From: Streptomyces coelicoflavus
Lineage (GTDB): Bacteria > Actinomycetota > Actinomycetes > Streptomycetales > Streptomycetaceae
Length of the DNA stretch: 64,000 bases
Assembly (NCBI RefSeq): GCF_003112555.1
Contig: NZ_BEWB01000011.1
Location: 186,001 to 250,000, forward strand
Direction: 5' to 3'
Shown: positions 16,094 to 25,695 of the stretch, piece by piece
How the letters are laid out: every line of letters starts with the position of its first letter
How positions within the stretch are numbered: the first letter of the stretch is position 1
Program-made: the position numbers and the translations under genes
The notes under the pieces: generated by a model
What the model was told of the DNA's origin: nothing
Seen by the model: only the letters and a program-made list of their open reading frames with translations
The model's database searches: none

Positions 16094-16257
16094 GGGCCCA
16101 TGCTGCACCCCGCCACTGACAACCCCCTCCGACCTGCGGATGTCCCCATTCTTTCGGCCGGATGTCACATCCGGCGTCCCCCCGGCCGTCGTACGGGCAG
16201 ACAGGCGCCGTGCCAGGCGACCCGACCGCGACCCCGAACCGAGGGAGAACCCGAGCC

Positions 16258-17418
16258 ATGCATCGCATCACCGTCATCGGCGGCGGCTTCGCCGGACTGA
16301 CCGCGGCCATCACCGCCGCCGAGGCGGGTGCCAAGGTCACCGTCCACGAGGCCCACCACACGCTCGGCGGGAGGGCCCGGACGGCCGACGGCCCCTACCG
16401 GACCAATGACGGCCCGCACGCCCTCTACAACGGCGGCCCGCACTGGGCCTGGCTGCGCCGGCGCGACCTGATCGGTCCGCTCGCGCCGATCCCGCCGCTG
16501 GAGGCGGCCCGGCTGCGGCTGCGGCACAAGGGGGCGCTGCGCCGCACCCCGCCGTTCGCCATGCTGAAACTGCTGCGCCGGGGCGTGGGGCCGGCGCCGG
16601 TCGACACCGACTTCCTGACCTGGGCGACCGGCATCGCGGGTGAGGAGGGGGCCCGGGCCGCCGCCCACTACTGCGCGGTCGCCCTCTTCCACCACGATCC
16701 GGGCTCGCTGTCCGCCGCCTTCGTGCAGGAGCGGCTGCGGCGGGCCGCCAAGCTGCCGCCCGAGGCGCACTACCCGCGCGGCGGCTGGGGCGGGGTCGTG
16801 GACCGGATGGCCGCCCTGGCCTGGAACCTCGGGGTCCGGATGGAGACGCTCTCCCGCGTGGACACGCTGCCCACCGACACCCCCGTCATCGTCGCCACCT
16901 CCCTCGACGCGGCCCGCCGGCTGCTGGACGACCCGCCGCTGACCTGGCCCAGCGGCCGCACCACCCTGGTCGACCTGGCCGTACGGACCCGGCGCGGCGA
17001 CGCCTTCGCCGTCTCCGACCTGGACGCGCCCGGGTGGATCGAGCGGTTCACGGCGCAGGACCGCACGCTCGCGCCGGCGGGCGAGCAGCTGATCCAGGGG
17101 CAGATCCCCCTCGCGCCGCACGAGTCGAAGGCGGACGGCACCGCACGCGCGGAGCACCTGCTCGACCTCGGCTTCCCCGGCTGGCGCGAGCGGCTGACCT
17201 GGCGGCGCGAGGCGGTCGCGAACGGCCGTACCGGCGCCGTCGACCTGCCCGGAACCACCTGGCGCGACCGGCCGGCCGTCGACCGGGGCGACGGCGTCTA
17301 CCTCGCCGGTGACCAGGTCGCCTCGCCCGGTCTGCTCTCCGAGGTCTCCTTCAACAGCGCGCTGACGGCGGTCTCCCTCGCCCTGGGCCGGCACGAGCTC
17401 GACCTCAAGCGCGCTTGA
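16258..17418 (+). CDS. FAD-dependent oxidoreductase (amine oxidase/phytoene desaturase-like)
   Basis: The 386-residue protein begins MHRITVIGGGFAGLTAAITA, a dinucleotide-binding GxGxxG, followed by VHEAHHTLGGRARTADG, the GG doublet after the Rossmann fold seen in flavin monoamine oxidases and carotenoid desaturases. The C-terminal DRGDGVYLAGDQVASPGLLSEVSFNSA closes the FAD site. It is shorter than phytoene desaturases (about 500 residues) and no carotenoid genes are adjacent, so the substrate is unknown. Confidence 0.82.
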   Translation: MHRITVIGGGFAGLTAAITAAEAGAKVTVHEAHHTLGGRARTADGPYRTNDGPHALYNGGPHWAWLRRRDLIGPLAPIPPLEAARLRLRHKGALRRTPPFAMLKLLRRGVGPAPVDTDFLTWATGIAGEEGARAAAHYCAVALFHHDPGSLSAAFVQERLRRAAKLPPEAHYPRGGWGGVVDRMAALAWNLGVRMETLSRVDTLPTDTPVIVATSLDAARRLLDDPPLTWPSGRTTLVDLAVRTRRGDAFAVSDLDAPGWIERFTAQDRTLAPAGEQLIQGQIPLAPHESKADGTARAEHLLDLGFPGWRERLTWRREAVANGRTGAVDLPGTTWRDRPAVDRGDGVYLAGDQVASPGLLSEVSFNSALTAVSLALGRHELDLKRA

Positions 17419-17486
17419 CCTCGAGCGGGCTTGAGGTCGTTGGGTGGGGCCCGCAACAGCTCCGCTCCTCACCTGGGGGTTACGCC

Positions 17487-18467
17487 ATGCACGCCATCCG
17501 ACTGCACGCCTTCGGCCCGGCCGGGAACCTCGTCCTGGACGAGGTCGAGGACCCCGTGCCGGGCCCCGGCCAGGTCCGGGTCGCCGTCCGCGCGGCGGGC
17601 GTCCACCTCCTGGACACCTCCCTGCGCGAGGGCATCCAGGGTCCGACGCCCGCGCTTCCCGAGCTGCCCACGATTCCCGGCCGCGAGGTGGCCGGCGTCG
17701 TCGACGCCCTCGGGGAGGGCACTCCGGAGAGCTGGCTGGGCCGGCGCGTCGTCGCCCACCTCGGCTTCGCCCCCGGCGGATACGCCGAACTCGCCGTCGC
17801 CGACTTCACCCGCCTGCACGAGATCCCCGCGAACCTGGACTTCGCCGAGGCCGTCGCCATGATCGGCACGGGGCGTACGACGATGGGGATCCTTCAGTTC
17901 GCCGGCCTCGGCCCCGGTTCCGTGGCCCTGGTCACGGCCGCCGCGGGCGGCATCGGCACTTTGCTGGTGCAGTACGCGAAGAACGCCGGCGCCACGGTGG
18001 TCGGCCTCGCGGGCGGTCCGGAGAAGACCGCGCTGGCCGCCGCGAACGGCGCCGATCTCGCCGTCGACTACACGGACCCCCGTTGGCCCGCGAAGGTCCG
18101 CGCCCACCTGGGGGGCAGGGCCGCCACCGTCGTCTTCGACGGCGTCGGCGGGGACGCCGCGCGCGAGGCCGTCGCCCTGCTCGGGCCGGGTGGCCGGCAC
18201 CTGGTCTTCGGCTGGTCGGCCAAGGGCCCGCACGACCGGGACCCCTACTTCGTCGAGGGAGTCTCCCAGCGGGTGCTGGGCCCGGTGATGATGGAGAAGG
18301 CCGGCGGCGCCAACCCCGCCCGCACCCTCGAACTGCGGGCCCTCGCCGAGGCCGCCGAAGGGCGGCTCGTCCCGGCCGTGCGACGCTTCCCGCTCGCCGA
18401 CGCCGCCGCCGCGCACCGCGCCCTGGAGAGCCGGGGGACGACCGGGAAGGTGGTCCTCGAACCGTGA
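17487..18467 (+). CDS. Zinc-binding dehydrogenase, quinone oxidoreductase (QOR) family
   Basis: The 326-residue medium-chain reductase has an N-terminal GroES-like fold (PVPGPGQVRVAVRAAGVHLLDT, PTIPGREVAGVVDALG) and an NADPH-binding AAAGGIGTLLVQYAKNAGATVVGLAGGPEK. The zinc-ligand cysteines of alcohol dehydrogenases are absent, as in QOR/crotonyl-CoA reductase relatives. It reduces quinones or enones with NADPH. It lies 68 bases after the FAD oxidoreductase gene on the same strand, so co-transcription is possible. Confidence 0.88.
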   Translation: MHAIRLHAFGPAGNLVLDEVEDPVPGPGQVRVAVRAAGVHLLDTSLREGIQGPTPALPELPTIPGREVAGVVDALGEGTPESWLGRRVVAHLGFAPGGYAELAVADFTRLHEIPANLDFAEAVAMIGTGRTTMGILQFAGLGPGSVALVTAAAGGIGTLLVQYAKNAGATVVGLAGGPEKTALAAANGADLAVDYTDPRWPAKVRAHLGGRAATVVFDGVGGDAAREAVALLGPGGRHLVFGWSAKGPHDRDPYFVEGVSQRVLGPVMMEKAGGANPARTLELRALAEAAEGRLVPAVRRFPLADAAAAHRALESRGTTGKVVLEP

Positions 18468-18546
18468 CCGGCGGCCGGAGGGCCGATCCGCGCGACGGCT
18501 CGGGCAACGGGATGCGACCCGTCCCGAATCGTGTTCTTCTGGCGAA

Positions 18547-20058
18547 ATGAGTGGCTCCCGGACAGGTCGGACAGGGGGACCCGCCACGCCCGGGGAGACC
18601 GATCCCCACCGCTGGTGGGGGCTGGTCGTCATCGCCCTGGCCCAGCTGATGGTCGTCCTCGACGCGACGATCGTGAACATCGCGCTGCCCTCGGCCCAGC
18701 GCGACCTGGACATGTCCGACGCCAACCGGCAGTGGGTGATCACCGCGTACACCCTCGCGTTCGGCGGTCTGCTGCTGCTCGGCGGGCGGGTCGCGGACCT
18801 GGTGGGACGCAAACGCACCTTCGTCATCGGGCTGATCGGCTTCGCCGGCGCCTCCGCGATCGGCGGCGCCGCCACCACGTCGGTGATGCTCTTCGGTGCC
18901 CGCGCCCTCCAGGGCGTGTTCGCCGCCGTGCTGGCGCCGTCCGCGCTGTCCCTGCTGACGACCACGTTCACCGACCCGCGGGAACGCGGGAAGGCCTTCG
19001 GCATCTACGGCGCCCTGGCCGGCAGCGGCTCCGCGATCGGCTTCATCGTCGGCGGCGTCCTCACCGAGTACCTGAACTGGCGCTGGTGCCTGTACGTCAA
19101 CATCCCCATCGCGGTCATCGCGGTGATCGGCGCGTTCGCCCTGCTGCACGACCGGCCCGGCCACGCCGACGCCCGGCTCGACGTGCCCGGCGTGGTCCTC
19201 GGCTGCGGCGGCCTCGTCGCCCTCGTCTACGGCTTCAGCGAGGCGCAGCCCCGGGGCTGGACCGACCCGCTGGTGCTGGCCCTGTTCGCGCTGGCCGTGG
19301 CGCTGCTGGCCACCTTCGTGTGGTGGCAGACCCGGGCGGCCACGCCGCTGCTGCCGCTGCACGTCATCCGGGAGCGCAACCGCGCCGGCTGCTTCCTCAC
19401 GATGATGCTGGCGGTCATCGGCATGTTCGGGCTGTTCCTGTTCATGACCTACTACCTCCAGGTCATCCTGGGCTACTCCCCCGTGCGGACCGGCCTGGCG
19501 TTCCTGCCGCTGACCGTCGCGATCGTCGTGGGCTCCACCCAGATCTCGGCCCGGCTGCTGCCGCACGTGAGCCCGCGCATGCTGATGGTGCCCGGCATGC
19601 TCCTCGCCTCGGGCGGCATGGTGATCCTCACGCGGATGACCGTGCGCTCCGAGTACGTCTCCGAGATCCTTCCGGCGCTGGTCCTGATGGGCCTCGGCAT
19701 GGGCCTGACCTTCATGCCGGTGTTCTCCACGGCCACCGCCGGGGTCGCCCCGAGGGACTCCGGCGTGACCTCCGCGACGGTCAACACCTCGCAGCAGGTG
19801 GGCGGCTCGATCGGCACGGCGCTGCTCAACACCATCGCGACCAGCACCAGTGCGTCGTGGATCGCGGCGCACCTGAGGGATCCCTCGCAGCGGGAGCTGA
19901 TCGTGCGGGAGGGGATCGTGCACGGGTACACGGTGGCCATCTGGGTGGCGGCGGGGGTCATGCTGCTGGCGGGGGTGGTGGCGGGGGTGATGGTGACGGC
20001 GAAGGCGCCGAAGCACGGGACTCCGGCGGAGCGGGCGGTGCGGGAGCCGGTGGGCTGA
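18547..20058 (+). CDS. MFS drug efflux transporter, DHA2 (EmrB/QacA) family
   Basis: The 503-residue protein has about 14 membrane helices. Family motifs are visible: LDATIVNIALPSAQRDL (motif D1), WVITAYTLAFGGLLLLGGRVADLVGRKRTF (motif A), ALQGVFAAVLAPSALSLLT and GSGSAIGFIVGGVL (motif C of antiporters). It is a proton-driven exporter of drugs or secondary metabolites. No TetR or MarR regulator is adjacent, so substrate and control are not indicated. Confidence 0.9.
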   Translation: MSGSRTGRTGGPATPGETDPHRWWGLVVIALAQLMVVLDATIVNIALPSAQRDLDMSDANRQWVITAYTLAFGGLLLLGGRVADLVGRKRTFVIGLIGFAGASAIGGAATTSVMLFGARALQGVFAAVLAPSALSLLTTTFTDPRERGKAFGIYGALAGSGSAIGFIVGGVLTEYLNWRWCLYVNIPIAVIAVIGAFALLHDRPGHADARLDVPGVVLGCGGLVALVYGFSEAQPRGWTDPLVLALFALAVALLATFVWWQTRAATPLLPLHVIRERNRAGCFLTMMLAVIGMFGLFLFMTYYLQVILGYSPVRTGLAFLPLTVAIVVGSTQISARLLPHVSPRMLMVPGMLLASGGMVILTRMTVRSEYVSEILPALVLMGLGMGLTFMPVFSTATAGVAPRDSGVTSATVNTSQQVGGSIGTALLNTIATSTSASWIAAHLRDPSQRELIVREGIVHGYTVAIWVAAGVMLLAGVVAGVMVTAKAPKHGTPAERAVREPVG

Positions 20059-20161
20059 GGCCGGGGGCGGTTGCGCGGCCCGGCGGTGCGGGGTGCCGCT
20101 GCGCCCACCCGTGCCGCCCCAGCGGCACGATTGCCCGCAGCTACGGCGGCGGGGGTCACGG

Positions 20162-20167
20162 TAGCCT
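20162..20167 (+). promoter_or_regulatory. -10 box TAGCCT for leaderless phosphotransferase gene
   Basis: TAGCCT ends seven bases before the GTG at 20175, with no ribosome-binding site in between. Confidence 0.4.
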
Positions 20168-20174
20168 CGGGCGG

Positions 20175-21056
20175 GTGATTGTCGTACCTGATGGGCTTGT
20201 TGCCGCGCAGGCGAAGTACAACGGGGAGGCCGGGCGGGCCTTCGTCGAGGGGCTGCCCGCGCTGGCGGCCGGGTTCCTGGAGCGGTGGGAGTTGCGGCTC
20301 GACGGGCCGTCGATGCACGGGTGGGCGGCGCTGGTGCTGCCGGTGGTGCGGCGCGACGGCGGCGAGGCCGTGCTGAAGCTCCAGATCCTCGACGCGGAGA
20401 CCGAGGGCGAGCCCGTCGCGCTGCGGGTGTGGGACGGGGACGGCGCGGTGCGGCTGCTCGACCACGACGCGGCGACCGGGACCATGCTCCTGGAACGCCT
20501 GGACTCCGGCCGCATGCTCGGTCACGTCGAGGACTCCCGCGAGGCCGTCCTGGTCATCGCCCGGCTGCTGGCCCACCTCACCGCGACGCCCGCGCCGCCG
20601 GGGGTGCGCCGGCTCGGGGACATGGCGCGGGGCATGCTGGAGCGGACGCCCGGGACGCTGGAGCGCATCGCGGACCCGGCGGACCGGCGGCTGGTCGCCG
20701 ACTGCGCCGCCGCCGTGCGCGAGGTCGCCGACGAGCCGGGCGACCGGCTGCTGCACTGGGACCTGCACTACGAGAACGTGCTGGCCTCGGACCGGGCCCC
20801 CTGGCTCGCCATCGACCCCAAACCGCTGGCCGGCGACCCGGGCTTCGACCTGCTGCCCGCCCTCGACAACCGCTACGACCCGGCCGAGACCCGGTGGCGT
20901 TTCGACGCCATGACCGACGTCCTCGGCCTCGACCGGGAACGGGCCCGCGCCTGGTCCCTGGGCCGCGTGCTCCAGAACAGCCTGTGGAACGTCGAGGACG
21001 GCGACCCGCTGGAGACCGAGCAGTTGGAGATCGGGCGGCTGCTGCGCGACCTGTGA
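20175..21056 (+). CDS. Aminoglycoside/hydroxyurea phosphotransferase family kinase
   Basis: The 293-residue protein resembles the APH(6)/hydroxyurea phosphotransferase family. It has VLKLQILDAETEGEPVALRVW (ATP-binding lysine and helix), MLLERLDSGRML, catalytic LLHWDLHYENVLA (HxDxxxxN, about 194-201) and IDPKPLAGDPGFDLLP (metal-binding Asp). Such kinases phosphorylate streptomycin, but most Streptomyces homologues have no proven antibiotic substrate. There is no antibiotic cluster nearby. Confidence 0.82.
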   Translation: MIVVPDGLVAAQAKYNGEAGRAFVEGLPALAAGFLERWELRLDGPSMHGWAALVLPVVRRDGGEAVLKLQILDAETEGEPVALRVWDGDGAVRLLDHDAATGTMLLERLDSGRMLGHVEDSREAVLVIARLLAHLTATPAPPGVRRLGDMARGMLERTPGTLERIADPADRRLVADCAAAVREVADEPGDRLLHWDLHYENVLASDRAPWLAIDPKPLAGDPGFDLLPALDNRYDPAETRWRFDAMTDVLGLDRERARAWSLGRVLQNSLWNVEDGDPLETEQLEIGRLLRDL

Positions 21057-21078
21057 GGAGCGGCCGGACGGGACCCGG

Positions 21079-24000
21079 TCAGCACCGGGGGTCGGGGTGC
21101 GGCTCCCGTTCCCGGTGTCCGCCGCGCTCCAGGGCACCCCGCAGTTCCGTCCTGCGCCGTATCCGCAACTTGCGGTAGGTGCTGGTCAGGTGGGTCTCCA
21201 CGGTGCGCCGGGCGAGGTGGAGGAGGTCGGCGATCTCGGTGTTGGTGCGGCCGTCGGCGGCCAGTTCGGCGATCCGGCGCTCGCTGCCGGTCAGTGCCCC
21301 GGCACCGGTGCGGGCCGCCACGGAGCCCCGGGCACCGCCCTCGCGCAGCGCCTGCCCGGCCTGCGTGAGCCAGCGCAGCGCACCCTTGCGTTCGGCGAGG
21401 TCCGCCGCCTCGCGCAACCGGGAGCGGGCGCGCCCGCGTTCGCCGGCGTCGAGGAGCTGACGGCCCTGGGCGAGCAGCGCGGGGATCAGTTCCATGTCGG
21501 TGTCGGCGGGCGCGTCGCGCAGGGTCCGTACGGCCTCCTCGGCCAGCTCGAGGCCGCGCCGCCCGCCGGTCGCGGTGCCCAGCACGCGCAGGGCGCGGCC
21601 CACGGTGCGCGGGGTGTTCCACACCCGGGCCAGCCGCAGTTCCTCCGTCGCCAGCGCGAGCGCCTCGGGGCCGCTGCCGAACGCCAGCCGGATCTCCGCG
21701 ACGGCGGTCCGCCACGGGGTGACGACCGGGCTGACCACCTCGCGGGCCGACTGGCGCCGCCCGCACTCCAGGAAGTCGTGGAGCGCTCCCATCGGATCGC
21801 CGGTGGCGGCGCGCAGCACGCCCCGCGCGTACAGGTAGCGGTTCAGCTCCCAGTTCTCCGGCATCTCGCGCAGGTCGAAGCGGTCCGCGAGGCGCAGGGC
21901 CTCGTCGGTGCGGCCGGTGTGGACCAGCGCCATCAGGGCGTGGGCGTCGCGGTTGGTGGGGCCGGGTCCGGGGCCGGGGTCGGCGGCGAGGGCGAGCAGG
22001 CGGGCGTGGTCGCCGCGGGAGGCAACGATGTCGGCGCGGGTGTTGAGCAGTGCGTGCTGCATCGGGTGCAGCAGGGCGGGGTGCTGTCCCACCAGGCCCC
22101 GCTCCACGAGCCGCTCGGCCTCGTCGAGTTCGTCGGCCCACTGGGCGACCGCGGCGGCGGTGCCGAGGAGGAAGGGTTCGGCGAGCGGGTCGGTGGGCTG
22201 GGCGAGCAGGTCCCGTACCCGGGTCATCGCCTCGTCGGCGGAGATCAGCCCGGCCGTCGCCGCGTACCGCACCAGCAGGGACTGCCCGGCGGTGCCGACC
22301 AGTTCCGGGGAGACCCGGCCGGTCTCGGACAGCCACCGGTAGACCTGCTGCCGGGTCGCCAGGTCCTCGTCGGACAGCAGGGCGCCGGCGGTCTGCACGG
22401 TGCGGGCGAGCCCCGGGTGGGCGGACAGCCGGCCCTCGGTGCGGCGCAGTACCTCCATCGCCGTGCGGATCTCGCCGCGGCCGGCCAGGGCGGTGCCGAG
22501 GGCGACGGCGGTACGCACCTGGTTGCGGGGCTCGGCCGGCAGGTGCTGCGCCTCGGCGAGGCGTGCGATGGCGGCCGGGGTGTCGGCCGACGCGTACTCC
22601 AGGGAGCCGAGTTCGGTCAGCAGCCGCTGCCGCAGGTCGTCGGTCAGCGGCTCGTCCAGGGCCCGGCGCAGATAGCCGACGGCGTCGGCGGGCCGGGCGT
22701 CGTGCACGGCGACGGTCACGGCGTCGCGCAGGACGCGCAGCGCCCAGGACAGGCCGACGGCCGGGGTGCGCAGCAGGTGCCGGGCGACCGCCTCGACCCG
22801 GTCGCCGCGGCGCAGCATCGCCTCCGCCGCCGCCCGGTGCACGGCCTCGCGGCGCGGCCGGGGCCAGCCGCTGAGCACGGCGTCGCGCAGCAGCGGGTGC
22901 GCGTAGCGGGGGCGCCCGCCCGCGTCGGGGCGCAGCAGACCGAGCCGGGTCATGGCGGCGAGCCACCCCTCGACCCGCACGGGGTCGGCCCCGGTGGCCT
23001 CGGCGAGCACGTCGACCGGGTCCCCGGCCGATCCCCGCGCCGCGGACGGGGCGGGGGTGTACCGGAGCGTCGTACGGGGCGGGGTGTGCGCGGGCGGATC
23101 GGTGCGGCCGTAGCCGGCGGCACCGGAGGCGGCTCCCGGGCGGCCGTCGTACGGGGCGGCGGGGGCGGGGGCGGTGAACGGGTACAGGTACGGGTCCCGG
23201 TACGGCGGGTACGGCACCTCGGCGGCGGGCTCGGTGGGGTGCGGGTAGGGCCCGTGCTCCCGCGGTTCCGGGAATCGGCCCGGCTCCCCGAACTCCGGGA
23301 GGGCCGGCCGGCGCGTGTACGGCGACGGCGGTGCCTGCGGGTCGCGGCCGGCGTCCGCCGCGTCCGCGCTCCACACGTCCCGGCAGCCCGGGGCGGTGGC
23401 GGCGGGCCGGCGCGCCCTCACCGCCGGTGTGTCGTGCGGGTGCCGGTGGACGGCCTCGGACGCCGGTGCGGGCGGGTACGAAAGGGCATGCCGGGGCACG
23501 CCCTGGCGCGACGGCCCACCGGGCCGGGCCTGCTCCGCAGCCGGACCCGCGGGCCGAGCCGGCTCGGAAGCCGGACCGGTGGACCAAGCCCGGTCCGAAG
23601 CCGCATCCACGGGCCGAGCAGGTTCCGAGGCCGCCGCACCCACGGGCCGAGCCCGCTCCGGAGCCGAACCTCCGGGCCGAGCCGGTTCCGAGGCCGCCGG
23701 ATCCGCGGGCCATGCCCGATCCGGAGCCGAACCTCCGGGCCACGCCGGTTCCGAGGCCGCACCCGCGGGCCAAGCCCGCTCCGGAGCCGGATTCCCGGGC
23801 CAAACCCGTTCCGCAGCAGGACCGTTGGACCAGGACCGCTCCGGAGCCGGACCCCCGGGCCAGGCCTGTTCCAGGGCCGCGAGGCAGCGCGCCACGTCGG
23901 CCGTCGCGGGGCCCGCGCTGTTCAGCCACCAGGAGACGGCGGCCGGGTAGGACCCGGGATACAGCGCGGCACAGCTGTCCGGCACGGGCGGGACGCCGTC

Positions 24001-24684
24001 GGGGTGCGGGGTGCCGCCGAGGTCGTCCAGCAGGGCGTGCAGGAGCAGCGGGCTGCCCGCACCGGCCAGGACGACCTCCCGCGTCCACGGCGCGGACGCG
24101 TCCGGGAAGGCGTCGCGGACCAGCCCGGCCGCCGCCGCGTCGCCGAGCGGGGCGAGGGTGTGGGTGCGCACCAGGGACGGCGACAGGGCCTGGGTGAGTC
24201 CGGGGGGCCGCGGGTCGATGTCGTACTGGCTGCGCTCGGTGGCGACCAGCAGTACCGGTAATCGGTCGACGTGCCGGGCCGCCTCCGCCAGCCAGCGGCG
24301 CGAGGGGTCGTCGGCGAGGTGGACGTCGTCGACGGCCACCAGCACCGGGCCCTCGGCGGCGTACGAGCGCAGCAGCCGCCACAGCCGGGCCGCGCTGCCC
24401 CGGTCGTCGCCGCCGGGCGTCATGTCGGTGAACTCCGGTACCGGGCCCAGGAGATGCAGGACCATGGAGAAGGGCACCGGGGTGTCCTCGGGCGAGCAGC
24501 GCACGCGCAGCACCCGCAGCCCGCGGTCCCCAGCGCGCCGGACGGCGGCCTCCAGTACGGCGGTGCGTCCGGTGCCGCCGGCGCCGCGCAGCAGGACGAG
24601 GCGGCCGGTGCCGGCCCGGGCACGCTCGATCTCCGCGGCCAACAGCGCGTGGGCGTCGTCGCGTTCACGGAGCGGTCCGGTCAT
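21079..24684 (-). CDS. Large LuxR-family (LAL-type) ATPase regulator with low-complexity insert
   Basis: The 1201-residue protein has an N-terminal STAND/AAA ATPase (about 1-260), a TPR-like helical middle and a C-terminal GerE helix-turn-helix (LTGSERRIAELAADGRTNTE, about 1131-1175). The P-loop reads GAGGTGRT, with Arg where the Walker A lysine belongs; Walker B is VLVAVDDVHLADD. Between the ATPase and helical parts sits a degenerate repeat of about a dozen residues (PERAWPGGxAxE-like, about 268-388). AGGAGG precedes the ATG. It is divergent from the CIS regulator; its targets are unknown. Confidence 0.87.
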   Translation of the reverse strand: MTGPLRERDDAHALLAAEIERARAGTGRLVLLRGAGGTGRTAVLEAAVRRAGDRGLRVLRVRCSPEDTPVPFSMVLHLLGPVPEFTDMTPGGDDRGSAARLWRLLRSYAAEGPVLVAVDDVHLADDPSRRWLAEAARHVDRLPVLLVATERSQYDIDPRPPGLTQALSPSLVRTHTLAPLGDAAAAGLVRDAFPDASAPWTREVVLAGAGSPLLLHALLDDLGGTPHPDGVPPVPDSCAALYPGSYPAAVSWWLNSAGPATADVARCLAALEQAWPGGPAPERSWSNGPAAERVWPGNPAPERAWPAGAASEPAWPGGSAPDRAWPADPAASEPARPGGSAPERARPVGAAASEPARPVDAASDRAWSTGPASEPARPAGPAAEQARPGGPSRQGVPRHALSYPPAPASEAVHRHPHDTPAVRARRPAATAPGCRDVWSADAADAGRDPQAPPSPYTRRPALPEFGEPGRFPEPREHGPYPHPTEPAAEVPYPPYRDPYLYPFTAPAPAAPYDGRPGAASGAAGYGRTDPPAHTPPRTTLRYTPAPSAARGSAGDPVDVLAEATGADPVRVEGWLAAMTRLGLLRPDAGGRPRYAHPLLRDAVLSGWPRPRREAVHRAAAEAMLRRGDRVEAVARHLLRTPAVGLSWALRVLRDAVTVAVHDARPADAVGYLRRALDEPLTDDLRQRLLTELGSLEYASADTPAAIARLAEAQHLPAEPRNQVRTAVALGTALAGRGEIRTAMEVLRRTEGRLSAHPGLARTVQTAGALLSDEDLATRQQVYRWLSETGRVSPELVGTAGQSLLVRYAATAGLISADEAMTRVRDLLAQPTDPLAEPFLLGTAAAVAQWADELDEAERLVERGLVGQHPALLHPMQHALLNTRADIVASRGDHARLLALAADPGPGPGPTNRDAHALMALVHTGRTDEALRLADRFDLREMPENWELNRYLYARGVLRAATGDPMGALHDFLECGRRQSAREVVSPVVTPWRTAVAEIRLAFGSGPEALALATEELRLARVWNTPRTVGRALRVLGTATGGRRGLELAEEAVRTLRDAPADTDMELIPALLAQGRQLLDAGERGRARSRLREAADLAERKGALRWLTQAGQALREGGARGSVAARTGAGALTGSERRIAELAADGRTNTEIADLLHLARRTVETHLTSTYRKLRIRRRTELRGALERGGHREREPHPDPRC
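23525..23885 (-). repeat. Degenerate in-frame repeat within the LAL regulator
   Basis: About ten units of roughly 30-39 bases (core GGGCCxxGCCCGxTCCGxAGCC on the plus strand) encode repeats of the form ARPGGxAxEPA/ERAWP. They form a disordered linker not found in typical LAL regulators, probably by slippage. Confidence 0.7.
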
Positions 24685-24993
24685 CGGTGCCTCCTGTGGT
24701 GGATGGTGATCCCCCGGTGTGTGAGACGAACGACCACGGCGAACGGTGGTGCGAAGTGGCGCGGGTCACGGTGACTCGCGGCCGCCTCCACGTGCCCGCG
24801 CGTCCTCGTGCGGCCGCCGCGACCTGCCCGGACACCCGCCCGACGGTCCCTTGTGGCGGCCGGCGCACTGGTCTCGTGGTGTACCTCGTGGTGGTCCACG
24901 ATTGCGAAGTCCCAGCAGTCCCATAAGTGTGGAACACGCACATCCGCTACCGGCCTGTGCCGTATTGCGGGCACGTGAACAGGGGGGAAACGG
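24685..24993. other. Divergent promoter region between LAL and CIS-side regulator genes
   Basis: These 309 non-coding bases separate two divergent regulators. They include a short GTGT-GGA-ACAC inverted repeat (24927-24937), near a weak candidate promoter (TTGCGA at 24902). An AGGGGGG ribosome site serves the TTG start at 24994. No other gene is visible. Confidence 0.5.
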
Positions 24994-25695
24994 TTGCTCA
25001 ACTCACCCCGCAACACCACCACATCCATCACGACCACCACCTCGGCCCGCGGCTCGGGCGCGGCGCCCGGCATCGTCGACCGGCGGGTTCCGGTGGCGGT
25101 GTCCGCTCCGGACCCGATCAGCCGCGAGGGCGCGGTCAGCCAGCTGCGCCGGCACCCGGAGATCGACCTGCGCGAGGAGTCGGGGCCCGGCACGGTCGCC
25201 CTGCTCATCGAGGACGCGCTCGACGAGGCCGCGCTGACCCGGCTGCGCCGCATCGTGCGCAGCGAGGGCGCGCGCGCCGTCCTCGTGACGGGCACGATCC
25301 GCGAGAGCGAACTGCTCGACGTCGTCGAATGCGGCGTCGGCGCGATCGTCTGGCGGCACGAGGCCACCGCCCACCGGCTGGTGCAGGCCGTCCTGGCCGC
25401 CTCGCGCGGCGACGGCGACCTGCCCGCGGACCTGCTGGGCCGGCTCATCAGCCAGGTGGGCACCCTGCACCGGGGCGCGGCGGGCCGCCCCGGCGCTCCC
25501 TCGCTGGGCCTCGCACCCCGAGAGGTGGACGTCCTGCGGCTGGTCGCCGAGGGTCTCGACACCGGAGAGATCGCCGGCAAGTTGTCCTACTCCGAACGCA
25601 CCGTCAAGAACGTCATGCACGGGCTCACCACGCGGCTCCATCTGCGCAATCGCGCCCACGCCGTGGCCTATGCCCTCCGGGAAGGCTACATCTGA
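24994..25695 (+). CDS. LuxR-type regulator with degenerate receiver, next to CIS genes
   Basis: The 233-residue regulator starts at TTG behind a strong AGGGGGG site. Residues about 30-150 look like a receiver fold (VPVAVSAPDPISREGAVSQL ... GARAVLVTGTIRESELLDVVECGVGAIVWR) but the acidic pair and the phospho-acceptor aspartate are missing. The GerE domain (LAPREVDVLRLVAEGLDTGE, 170-230) is intact. It therefore probably does not respond to a kinase in the usual way. It directly precedes the CIS cluster and is a candidate regulator of it (SCO4263 equivalent, from memory). Confidence 0.83.
   Translation: MLNSPRNTTTSITTTTSARGSGAAPGIVDRRVPVAVSAPDPISREGAVSQLRRHPEIDLREESGPGTVALLIEDALDEAALTRLRRIVRSEGARAVLVTGTIRESELLDVVECGVGAIVWRHEATAHRLVQAVLAASRGDGDLPADLLGRLISQVGTLHRGAAGRPGAPSLGLAPREVDVLRLVAEGLDTGEIAGKLSYSERTVKNVMHGLTTRLHLRNRAHAVAYALREGYI

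Noticed and set aside
20175..21056. Antibiotic resistance determinant
   Set aside because: The kinase motifs are present, but no antibiotic biosynthesis genes adjoin it and many Streptomyces homologues have no shown resistance role, so a resistance function is not claimed.
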